Source: an uncultured Lachnospiraceae bacterium
GTDB lineage: Bacteria > Bacillota > Clostridia > Lachnospirales > Lachnospiraceae
Length of the DNA: 64,000 nucleotides
Assembly: GCA_949743325.1 (NCBI GenBank)
Contig: CATJTQ010000130.1
Span: 124,001-188,000, forward strand
Direction of reading: 5' to 3'
Shown here in pieces: positions 36,597 through 44,144 of this stretch. Numbering within the stretch: the first letter of the stretch is position 1; every line of letters begins with the position of its first letter. The position numbers and the translations under genes were made by a program. Below the pieces are notes generated by a model. That model worked only from the letters and a program-made list of their open reading frames with translations. It was not told where the DNA came from and made no database searches.

Positions 36597-37517
36597 ATGA
36601 ACAATTTGTTAACACAACAAAAAAACTATCTTGAATACTGTACTTTTCAAAAAAGGCTTGATAAAAAAACTATCAAGGCATATCGTATTGACTTAAAACA
36701 ATTTGCCGAACAAATTTCTGCAAAAAATGTTTTATCAATAACTCCAAATATGTTGGAAGATTTTATTGCAAATCTCCATAAACAATACAAACCAAAAACT
36801 GTAAAACGAAAAATTGCATCTCTAAAAGCGTTCTTCCATTATCTGGAATATCGAGAAGTAATAGAAGTAAATCCCTTTAATAAAATACAAGTAAAGTTTC
36901 GTGAACCCGTCATTTTACCAAAAACCATCCCTTTAAATACAGTTGAAACGCTGCTCTCTACAGTTTATACTCAACAAAGATATGCCAAAACAGCATTTCA
37001 GCAAAAAAATGCTTTACGAGATACAGCTGTAATAGAAATGCTTTTCTCAACAGGCATGAGAATATCTGAATTATGCTCACTGCATATTAATAATGTAAAT
37101 TTAACTGAACAGACAATTTTAATCTTCGGCAAAGGCTCCAAAGAACGCAGAATTCAAATAGAAAATGAAGAGGTTATAAATATTCTAAAAAAATACAAGA
37201 CTCAGTTTCAACCACAAATTAAACAATGCCAACATTTTTTCGCAAATCAGGACGGCAGCGCACTATCCGACCAGTCAATCCGCAGAATGCTAAATAAATA
37301 TGCCACCCTAGCTGCAATAGACTTACATATAACCCCTCATATGTTCCGCCACACTTTCGCTACATGTCTTCTAGAAGAAGATGTAGACATACGCTACATT
37401 CAAGAAATGCTAGGACATAGCTCCATCAATATTACTGAAATATATACACATGTTGCATTGTCAAAACAGAGAGACATATTAAAAACAAAACATCCTAGGA
37501 AAAATTTTCATATATGA
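36597..37517 (+). CDS. Complete tyrosine recombinase, XerC/XerD-like
   Basis: 306 residues. The N-terminal core-binding domain (YLEYCTFQKRLDKKTIKAYR) precedes a full catalytic domain: first Arg in FSTGMRISELCSLH, Lys in IFGKGSKERRIQI, HxxR in ITPHMFRHTFATCLLE, His in QEMLGHSSI and nucleophilic Tyr in TEIYTHVALSK. RBS AGGAGA. It sits about 75 bp from the left 90-bp inverted repeat of the TIR/ATP-grasp cassette and ends in a strong terminator. Proximity makes it the obvious candidate to invert the cassette. A role as replacement chromosomal Xer protein for the truncated XerD is another possibility. Confidence 0.9.
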   Translation: MNNLLTQQKNYLEYCTFQKRLDKKTIKAYRIDLKQFAEQISAKNVLSITPNMLEDFIANLHKQYKPKTVKRKIASLKAFFHYLEYREVIEVNPFNKIQVKFREPVILPKTIPLNTVETLLSTVYTQQRYAKTAFQQKNALRDTAVIEMLFSTGMRISELCSLHINNVNLTEQTILIFGKGSKERRIQIENEEVINILKKYKTQFQPQIKQCQHFFANQDGSALSDQSIRRMLNKYATLAAIDLHITPHMFRHTFATCLLEEDVDIRYIQEMLGHSSINITEIYTHVALSKQRDILKTKHPRKNFHI

Positions 37518-37524
37518 TTTTTAC
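37513..37524 (-). repeat. 12-bp inverted repeat, copy 2 (at the recombinase stop codon)
   Basis: TATGATTTTTAC, complementary to 36567-36578. It overlaps the TGA stop codon of the recombinase gene. Confidence 0.4.
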
Positions 37525-37557
37525 AGACAGCAGTTTGAGTTTTTTTAACTGCTGTCT
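37525..37557 (+). terminator. Strong terminator between the recombinase gene and the cassette
   Basis: AGACAGCAGTT (37525-37535) pairs perfectly with AACTGCTGTCT (37547-37557). T residues are in the loop and after the stem. It insulates the cassette from recombinase transcription. Confidence 0.8.
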
Positions 37558-37591
37558 TCTTTGTTGGGTATTTGTTATAAGAAAATATATT

Positions 37592-37681
37592 GATAATTCA
37601 AAGTTATCCGTTGGATTTTGAAAAGAAATTAAATGGATAGTTTATCATTATCCTTGGCTTATCGACGATTCGTAGTTATCT
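37592..37681 (+). repeat. 90-bp inverted repeat, left copy
   Basis: It is identical to the reverse complement of 41930-42019 at all 90 positions by direct comparison. Reading inward it begins GATAATTCAAAGTTATC, itself an inverted repeat (GATAA / TTATC with a 7-bp spacer, like a tyrosine recombinase crossover site). It contains five TTATC or TATC motifs and ends with CGTAGTTATCT. Inward-facing promoter-like elements are TTGAAA and TATCAT (19-bp spacing), which is weak. Confidence 0.95.
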
Positions 37682-37751
37682 ACTGTCATAAAGCAAAGAT
37701 ATTTACGAATTTCAATGATTCCAGATTATTCATAAAGGAGAGAAAATATAA

Positions 37752-38726
37752 ATGAGGCTCGGTATTACATATGACACAAAGGAAGATTATAGCAATATAG
37801 ATTATTCAAAATATTGTGATTTTGCATCATTGACTTCCATTTCTTTTTTGAAAAAGCAATTTGAGCAAGCAGGTTTTGAAACACAGCTTATTGGCTCTTG
37901 TGATAAATTGAAGCAACTTTTATCAGCGGGTAATCTTGATATTGATTATATTTATAATACTGCTGAAGGGATTTCATCAAGAAACAGAGAAGGGATTATT
38001 CCCGCATTACTAGAAGCGTATAATATTCCATATATTGGTTCGGATGCATATGCATTATCTTTGACTCTTAATAAATATCATACAAAATTATTAGCTAAAA
38101 CATTAGGCGTTCCAACGCCAAATTCTGAAATTATTTATTTACAAGATAACGAGGAAAATATCATTAAAAAAATTGCAAATCTCTATTTCCCATTAATCGT
38201 AAAACCTAACTATGAGGGAAGCAGTATGGGCGTATATTTGGTACATACTATTGATGAATGTATTAATAAAATATATCAAAATCAAAAAGATTATACACAA
38301 GAAATTTTATGTGAAGAGTATATTGAGGGAATAGAATGTACTGTACCAGTTATAGGCAATGCTCAAAAGACAAAAGCACTTGGGGTTGTAGAATATTATC
38401 GTAGCAACGGCAAAAAAATGTCGCTTTTTGAGTCAGATGATAAACATTATACAGATATAAAATGTCGAAAGGCTGAAATACCCACAACGTTAGAAGAACA
38501 ATTGATGTTATATACAAAAAAATTGCATCAGTTTTTAGGTTGCAAAGATATCAATCGTGCCGATTATAGAATAACATCTGATAATAAAGTATATTTTTTG
38601 GAATTAAATCCACTCCCTGCATTAGACCCGGAAGGCTCTTTCGTTTGTGGCGCAAAGATTCAGGGAATGGATTTACCAGAATTATTAAAGTTAATTGTTC
38701 AACAAGCAGTGGAACGCTATAATTAA
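37752..38726 (+). CDS. D-alanine-D-alanine ligase-like ATP-grasp enzyme
   Basis: 324 residues. The ATP-grasp domain is clear: IVKPNYEGSSMGVYLV (ATP-binding Lys and glycine loop), LCEEYIEGIECTV, RADYRITSDNKVYFLELNPL (Mg-binding Glu and Asn). The N-terminal domain has YIYNTAEGISSRNREG, where Ddl enzymes bind the first D-Ala through a Glu. Such enzymes join an acyl phosphate to an amine or hydroxyl. The substrate here need not be D-Ala. It starts 70 bp inside the left inverted repeat with RBS AAGGAGAG, and its stop is only 3 bp from the stop of the convergent P-loop/TPR gene. A housekeeping Ddl role is unlikely given the location. Confidence 0.85.
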   Translation: MRLGITYDTKEDYSNIDYSKYCDFASLTSISFLKKQFEQAGFETQLIGSCDKLKQLLSAGNLDIDYIYNTAEGISSRNREGIIPALLEAYNIPYIGSDAYALSLTLNKYHTKLLAKTLGVPTPNSEIIYLQDNEENIIKKIANLYFPLIVKPNYEGSSMGVYLVHTIDECINKIYQNQKDYTQEILCEEYIEGIECTVPVIGNAQKTKALGVVEYYRSNGKKMSLFESDDKHYTDIKCRKAEIPTTLEEQLMLYTKKLHQFLGCKDINRADYRITSDNKVYFLELNPLPALDPEGSFVCGAKIQGMDLPELLKLIVQQAVERYN

Positions 38727-38729
38727 AAG

Positions 38730-41084
38730 TTACATTTCCCAAAATAGAAAATTCCCCCAATGCGTCTTGTTATCCAACAAGTTTTGGCAAAATAAATTAA
38801 CAAAACTATCTTTATACGGTATTGCAATATCTGGAAATGGTTGTTCGGCCATTTCCGATATATTTAATAGTAGTTTACTAAGAAATACAAGATATGTATC
38901 ATTTTGTAATAAATTCAGTTCTATATATAGTGCCGTTGAAAAACTGTCATATGAATCGGAATAATTTTTTGCTTCTAGCTGTAATAATCCTTTAGCTATA
39001 TGAAAATTTCTTTTTAAAAGATTAGTATTTTCTGATAATTCACATATCTCATTTTCGACTTGGTTTAAAATCTTTTCACATTCTGGCAATTCGCCTTGTT
39101 TTCTTTTACAGTGTGCAATATTAATTAATATCCACAATTTAGAAAAGGGTTCTATATAATTCTCTAGTGCCTTTCTAAATGTTTCTTCTGCTTTGACATA
39201 GTTTTGCATATGCCCATAAATAGTTCCCATATTATTCAATGGGTAATGGCAAGACATACTACAAATATCATCAAAAACTTTATAGCTTTTTTCAAGTTGG
39301 CTAAACGCTTTTGAAAAATCACAGACATATATATAATTAATTGCAACATTATTTAAACTTTTCGCACATGAGATTATAAGATGCTTTTTTTCAAAATATT
39401 GTATACTTTTTTCTATGCTTGAAATGGCCATCTCATTATCTAGAAACATATTACTTATTGATAACAGATAATAATATTCTCTTTGATATGCGCTATTTCT
39501 AGAGGCCACTGCCAATGCTTGCTCATATCGTCTGGAAGCATACCTGACATCTCCAAAATGATGATACATTCCTGAAAGAAGAATATCTAACTTTATCAAT
39601 AGGAGCGGATCATCTATTTCACCACAATCAAATTTTTCGATAAGTTTATCTGCTATTTTTTTAGCTTTTGTTGTTTCACCACTATTAAATAAAAAGTATG
39701 ATGCATTATATGAAACCCAATATTCGTTACCTTTTGGTAAATATTTCTGATTTATAGTCATTAGTTGCTTAAATGCTTTAGTAAACCTTCCATAAATTCC
39801 GTAAATTTTTGATTTTAACAATATCATCTGTTGTTCTGCAAAACAATATTTTCCATCAGACAAATCAAGAAATTCTTTAATACCTGATAAAGCAGCATCA
39901 TAATTGCGCACATGATACGCTCGCTCGACATAACATCCAATAGCATGTAATGCTTTTTCTATTTGTTCAGCATTAATATAATGTTCCTTGATAATGTATA
40001 AAACACGTAGTATTTTTGAAAATTCATCTTTTAGGTAATCATCAATTTTCTCAAATAGATAATTAGCTACCAGAAGATGTAATGCTTTTCTTTCTGAAGA
40101 CCGCATTTTATCATTTACCAAATTATACACGGTGTTATTTTCAAATTGGTAATTATCCTGTGTGTGTGTTATCAGCCGTGATAAGCGTTCAATACGACGT
40201 AAATTATCTTCAGATTTGATTATTCCAAGTGGCTGATATAGTAATTTAGAATTTATTTCATATCCAGTAATACATGCTTTATTCAATGTCAATTGAAGTG
40301 CATCATCTAATTTTTCATATCTTTGATAAATATTTTTTTCAAATAATTTGGCTGTTAGATGAAAATCTATTTCATCACTATACCAACATCCTTCTTGCTG
40401 AAAAAATATACCAACATCCATAAAATAGTAGACCAGTTTTTTTATCATAGCCGGATTATAAAAAGCCTCAGATATAATGCTATCTATTTGCTCCTGAGTA
40501 ATCATATTTTCCCCAGATAAAATTTCCGAAAAATATGTAGTATATATTTTTGTATCTTCTGTATTTAACTTAATCTTTGGTATGGTGCATAGGGAACTAT
40601 ATTCTAAAAGTTCATCTTGTTGTTCAAAGGAAAGATTATCTGTACTATATTCCATAATAATATGACATGAAATTTTATACAAATCGAGGAATTTTATAAT
40701 CTCTTTTATTAATCCTGTTGTAGTACTATCATAATCACGCATATCATGAAAAACAATAATTATATCAGGAATTTGTTTGCAAATATTAATAAATATTTGT
40801 TTTAAATATTCTCTATGAGAAATTTCGATATTAATTCCAGATATATCATAGTTACTATTTTCTATTTCTTGAAACAAAGCAGATGAGAGTGCCTCAAAAG
40901 GCGTATTCATTCCTGGATATTTGCACACAAATAAAACTTTATTTGGAAGATTTTTAACAACTTGATTGATAAGGGTTGTTTTTCCTTTTCCATAATCTCC
41001 TTCTAATAATATTGAAGAAAAAATGCCTTTACTATCTTCTAAATATTTCAAAATATCATTATACTCACTATTATATAATATCAT
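38730..41084 (-). CDS. P-loop NTPase with TPR-like C-terminal repeats (STAND-type)
   Basis: About 784 residues from the ATG at 41084 (RBS GAGG, 6 nt before). An N-terminal NTPase module has Walker A ILLEGDYGKGKTTLINQV and a Walker B-like strand PDIIIVFHDMRDYDS. A winged-helix-like middle region follows (about 280-350). The C-terminal half (about 380-770) is a helical array with TPR-like units such as CYVERAYHVRNYDAALSGIK and NNMGTIYGHMQNYVKAEETF. This order matches STAND sensors that oligomerise when the repeats detect a ligand. The start codon overlaps the end of the TIR gene, so the proteins are made together. I infer that it senses and activates the TIR enzyme. Confidence 0.8.
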   Translation of the reverse strand: MILYNSEYNDILKYLEDSKGIFSSILLEGDYGKGKTTLINQVVKNLPNKVLFVCKYPGMNTPFEALSSALFQEIENSNYDISGINIEISHREYLKQIFINICKQIPDIIIVFHDMRDYDSTTTGLIKEIIKFLDLYKISCHIIMEYSTDNLSFEQQDELLEYSSLCTIPKIKLNTEDTKIYTTYFSEILSGENMITQEQIDSIISEAFYNPAMIKKLVYYFMDVGIFFQQEGCWYSDEIDFHLTAKLFEKNIYQRYEKLDDALQLTLNKACITGYEINSKLLYQPLGIIKSEDNLRRIERLSRLITHTQDNYQFENNTVYNLVNDKMRSSERKALHLLVANYLFEKIDDYLKDEFSKILRVLYIIKEHYINAEQIEKALHAIGCYVERAYHVRNYDAALSGIKEFLDLSDGKYCFAEQQMILLKSKIYGIYGRFTKAFKQLMTINQKYLPKGNEYWVSYNASYFLFNSGETTKAKKIADKLIEKFDCGEIDDPLLLIKLDILLSGMYHHFGDVRYASRRYEQALAVASRNSAYQREYYYLLSISNMFLDNEMAISSIEKSIQYFEKKHLIISCAKSLNNVAINYIYVCDFSKAFSQLEKSYKVFDDICSMSCHYPLNNMGTIYGHMQNYVKAEETFRKALENYIEPFSKLWILINIAHCKRKQGELPECEKILNQVENEICELSENTNLLKRNFHIAKGLLQLEAKNYSDSYDSFSTALYIELNLLQNDTYLVFLSKLLLNISEMAEQPFPDIAIPYKDSFVNLFCQNLLDNKTHWGNFLFWEM

Positions 41085-41907
41085 TTTTCGCCTCAAAAAA
41101 CTTTTTTAATCCATCTTTGATAATACTTTTAAATGTAACAAAATCCGCACTAAATTCAGGTAATTGCCCGAAATAATGAGAGAAATTAATTATTTTGATA
41201 GGATTTGATAAATCTATTTGATTTATAAAAATAACAATTGTTGGATTTTCTTCAAGAGAATATTCTCCAATATACATATGAATATAATTTTTAAAATTTT
41301 GAATAGTAATTAAATCCGATTGTTCTGATGAATCAAGTAATATTTTTAGATTGTTGTTCTCTTTTTCATAACGAAAAGAGAAATTATTATCAATAAAGTT
41401 GATTGCTGCTGATACTATAAACTCATATATGGTATCAATAGTTTCTTTACCCGAATCAAAAACACAATCAGGTTTTACCTTATTTGCAATATACCTGGCT
41501 AATTCTTGTGGGGCAATTCTATTTGCATCCATATATCCTGTTGTCAATCGCATTCCTGGAATTACCGTATCATCAAATCTAACAGGTAGTATATATTCTT
41601 GAAAATCATTACTATCATAGCTACTAAAGCTTCTTTCTTGAGCAGCCTGACTTTCATGAATCGTCCATGGGCGTTCTGCATATTCTTTTGAAATAAAAAT
41701 AACACAATAGCGTGCTTTTGTAGAATATAGATCGTCTAAATATCTATATAAATTTTTCCCCCATAACTCAACATTGTTGTCATTGTCATAAAATACAGAA
41801 ATATTATATCCTTTAAGCGTATTATTTACTTGTTCCACATATTCTCTCTGCGCTCCGGCGAATGAAAAAGCAACATCATATTTATATTGATTTTTTAAGT
41901 TGTTCAT
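41071..41907 (-). CDS. TIR-domain protein, predicted NAD-cleaving effector
   Basis: 278 residues. The N-terminal TIR domain (about 8-150) begins YDVAFSFAGAQREYVEQV, with the BB-loop region in NISVFYDNDNNVELWGKN and the presumed catalytic Glu in RPWTIHESQAAQ (W-x3-E). Bacterial TIR domains with this Glu usually hydrolyse NAD+ or make cyclic ADP-ribose signals. The C-terminal 120 residues are unrecognised, perhaps for partner binding. RBS GAGAGGA. Only 22 bp separate its ATG from the right inverted repeat, so its promoter must lie in or beyond that repeat. It is coupled to the P-loop/TPR gene, consistent with an abortive-infection type defence pair. Confidence 0.87.
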   Translation of the reverse strand: MNNLKNQYKYDVAFSFAGAQREYVEQVNNTLKGYNISVFYDNDNNVELWGKNLYRYLDDLYSTKARYCVIFISKEYAERPWTIHESQAAQERSFSSYDSNDFQEYILPVRFDDTVIPGMRLTTGYMDANRIAPQELARYIANKVKPDCVFDSGKETIDTIYEFIVSAAINFIDNNFSFRYEKENNNLKILLDSSEQSDLITIQNFKNYIHMYIGEYSLEENPTIVIFINQIDLSNPIKIINFSHYFGQLPEFSADFVTFKSIIKDGLKKFFEAKNDII

Positions 41908-41929
41908 AATTAGTTCCTCTCAAGTATAA

Positions 41930-42019
41930 AGATAACTACGAATCGTCGATAAGCCAAGGATAATGATAAACTATCCATTTAATTTCTTTTCAAAATCCAA
42001 CGGATAACTTTGAATTATC
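41930..42019 (-). repeat. 90-bp inverted repeat, right copy
   Basis: The perfect reverse complement of 37592-37681. Its inner edge is 22 bp from the start codon of the TIR gene, so the repeat contributes the 5' leader and perhaps the promoter of the TIR-STAND operon. Confidence 0.95.
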
Positions 42020-42316
42020 CTTCCCAACCATATCACATTATCCGACAAACTTCTTCCTCTTTCACAAAAAACATCTGCCGTTTACACTTTTTACACTCAC
42101 AAAAATTACTTTATCTTAAATAAAATACTATGCAACCACCAACAAAACATCAAAATTTTTTGTCCCATTTTGTACTGATATTTATTTACCTATAGGATTG
42201 TATCCCCATTTTCTACTACAAGTTTTTATCATTTACATTTCTTCAACATAAACTATGTCTATTTCCTCAATTTTCACAAATAACTACTATATAAATACTT
42301 AATATTTATATAGTAT
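42020..42316. other. AT-rich spacer between the cassette and the SHMT-like gene
   Basis: No ORF is seen. A 12-bp all-AT-rich hairpin, ACTATATAAATA (42286-42297) with TATTTATATAGT (42303-42314), follows the stop of the SHMT-like gene but has no T-run, so it is a doubtful terminator. Transcription from the right could therefore continue into the cassette. Confidence 0.4.
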
Positions 42317-43558
42317 CTAATTAAAAATATTGATATTCGCATGATATTTCTTTATTAAATGTGAAAATATCTCCTGCTGTGGGAGATCTCCCTTAATTAC
42401 AGATGCAATATATTTACCTAAGTTGATAATATCGCTTTTCTCATAATCTAAATTAGTTATAGGCACTGCTCCAATTCTAATTCCCGAAGTAATAAGAGCA
42501 CTTTGTGTATCATTTGGTATTAGATTCCTATTTACGAGAATGCCATGTTTAAACAATCTATCCTCAACATCTTTTCCAGATTGTTTATTCTTAGATAAAT
42601 CAACTAAAATTATATGGTTACAAGCACTGCTATTTATTGTAGTTAAACCTTGCAAATTTAATTCTCTTAACAAAAAATGGGTGTTATCTATAACTTTTTT
42701 AGCATATCCGCAAATATCGATAGATCTGAGCTTTAACATACACATTGTTTTGGCAAATAGATTAATTTGATTAGGTAAACCTTGAGTTTTTGGATATATT
42801 GAATCATTGATTTTAGAATCGTATTGTTTTCTGTATATAATAATGCCTCCCTTTGGGCCGCAAAGCAACTTATCCATCGTAAATGTCACAAAATCAACAT
42901 ATGGAAAAATTGTTTTATGTATATTGCCTATTATATACAAAACAGAATGACAGATATCTGCCATCAACGGAATATTATAACGAGATGTTATAGAATGAAT
43001 TTTTTCATAATCAAACTCCTTAACATACGAAGAAGCTCCTATAATAACTAATTTGGGCTTAACTTTTTTAATCTGCTGTTCAAATAAATCATAATCTATT
43101 TCAGAAAAATCATTTAATGTAAAATAAATAGGTTTAATTGAACGACATCCCAATTTGGAATGAGAAATATGTCCCCCGTCTTTTGGATTTAATGTAAATA
43201 TTGTATCACCATCTTTTAAAATAGCATTAAATACAATTTGATTTGCTTGAGTTCCTGAATGCGGCTGTATACTTACTTTATAAGAAAGAGATTTTATATT
43301 AAAAAGCTCTAAAGTCAAGTATTCTGCGTAATTTTCAATTTCTTCTATAGAATTTATATTTGGAAAATATCTTTTTTCACGGTTTCCCTCAGTAGGAACA
43401 GTCGCAAATGGCATTGCCTGCACATCTAACACTTCCTGAAACGGATAACTTACGCAAGCCATCAAATTTATATATGAATTCTGATCTAAATTATATTTTT
43501 CTATAATGAAATTAAACGTTTCAAATTCATCCCCCATAAATCTTTTCATTATATACAT
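42317..43558 (-). CDS. Divergent serine hydroxymethyltransferase-like PLP enzyme
   Basis: 413 residues of fold type I PLP enzyme. SHMT-like features are YINLMACVSYPFQEVLDVQA, QPHSGTQANQIVFNA and the cofactor segment VTFTMDKLLCGPKGGIII, where the PLP lysine is kept but the usual THKTLRGPRGG text is altered (the preceding His is Asp). Sequence drift from normal GlyA is large, so a specialised aldol or hydroxymethyl transfer reaction is more likely than housekeeping glycine/serine conversion. It lies outside the inverted repeats but reads towards the TIR-STAND operon. RBS GAGAGG. Substrate unknown. Confidence 0.78.
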   Translation of the reverse strand: MYIMKRFMGDEFETFNFIIEKYNLDQNSYINLMACVSYPFQEVLDVQAMPFATVPTEGNREKRYFPNINSIEEIENYAEYLTLELFNIKSLSYKVSIQPHSGTQANQIVFNAILKDGDTIFTLNPKDGGHISHSKLGCRSIKPIYFTLNDFSEIDYDLFEQQIKKVKPKLVIIGASSYVKEFDYEKIHSITSRYNIPLMADICHSVLYIIGNIHKTIFPYVDFVTFTMDKLLCGPKGGIIIYRKQYDSKINDSIYPKTQGLPNQINLFAKTMCMLKLRSIDICGYAKKVIDNTHFLLRELNLQGLTTINSSACNHIILVDLSKNKQSGKDVEDRLFKHGILVNRNLIPNDTQSALITSGIRIGAVPITNLDYEKSDIINLGKYIASVIKGDLPQQEIFSHLIKKYHANINIFN

Positions 43559-43889
43559 AATAATTTTAACCTCTCAATATTAAATTGTTTTTGTAAATTG
43601 CATAACTTTAATTTTATAGTCAGAGTTTGGGAAGTATATACAAAAATAGAGTGAATTCAAAACGTCTTTGAGCAAAATTTTTTATATATTGTTCAAACTC
43701 GTCGCTTAAAAATTAATTTTCGCAATTACCTATATAATTATTTTATTATTTATTTCAAACATACCACATAATTCTACATTATTCTTATATTTTTGCAAAA
43801 TTTTCTTGCATTTTACAATCACAATATAAATATCTATACTTTCTATTCAGATCCTATTCAATAAGTTTATGAAATATTCGACCATCAAA
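43559..43889. other. AT-rich intergenic region
   Basis: It lies between the SHMT-like gene and the 42-bp repeats. It contains no convincing ORF and must hold the promoter of the SHMT-like gene, which I cannot place. Confidence 0.35.
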
Positions 43890-44057
43890 GCATCTGCAAA
43901 ATGCTTAAGCAAGCACAGCACTTCCCTCACTGCATCTGCAAAATTCTTAAGCAAATACAACACTCCCCTTATTGCATCTGCAAAATTCTTAAGCAAATAC
44001 AACACTCCCCTTATTGCATCTGCAAAATACTTGAACAAACACAACACTTCCCTCTCT
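43890..44057. repeat. Four tandem copies of a 42-bp repeat (minisatellite)
   Basis: Units begin at 43890, 43932, 43974 and 44016 with GCATCTGCAAAATNCTTAAG or a close variant. The two central copies are identical. As 42 is a multiple of three, open frames cross it on both strands and give artificial 14-residue repeats (for example FADAIRGVLYLLKN on the minus strand). I do not regard these as genes. The array lies beyond the terminator of the Spo0A-C-like gene. Confidence 0.9.
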
Positions 44058-44063
44058 GCTACA

Positions 44064-44104
44064 AAAAAATGCGAGAGTACTTTCAAAATTATAAATACTC
44101 TCGC
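44064..44104 (-). terminator. Terminator of the Spo0A-C-like gene
   Basis: GCGAGAGTA (44071-44079) pairs perfectly with TACTCTCGC (44096-44104), followed on the minus strand by seven T residues (44064-44070). It lies 40 bp after the stop codon. Confidence 0.8.
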
Positions 44105-44144
44105 AAAATATTACTATATTTTACCAATTATAAATAAATCTTTT

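Larger units (their letters stand above)
37592..42019. mobile_element. Cassette bounded by 90-bp perfect inverted repeats, carrying ATP-grasp and TIR/STAND genes
   Basis: A 4428-bp segment has perfect 90-bp inverted repeats at both ends. It holds one plus-strand gene (ATP-grasp) and two minus-strand genes (TIR, P-loop/TPR) in convergent arrangement. No transposase is inside, and no target-site duplication is visible at the outer edges. A tyrosine recombinase gene lies just outside the left end. The layout fits an invertible (phase-variable) segment or a defence cassette moved by site-specific recombination. Inversion itself is inferred, not seen. Confidence 0.65.

Noticed and set aside
37592..42019. 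Reading the 90-bp inverted repeats as transposon ends
   Set aside because: No transposase is inside and no target-site duplication is seen at the outer edges (left flank ATATATT, right flank CTTCCC). A recombinase-inverted or duplicated regulatory element fits better, though a transposon moved in trans is not excluded.
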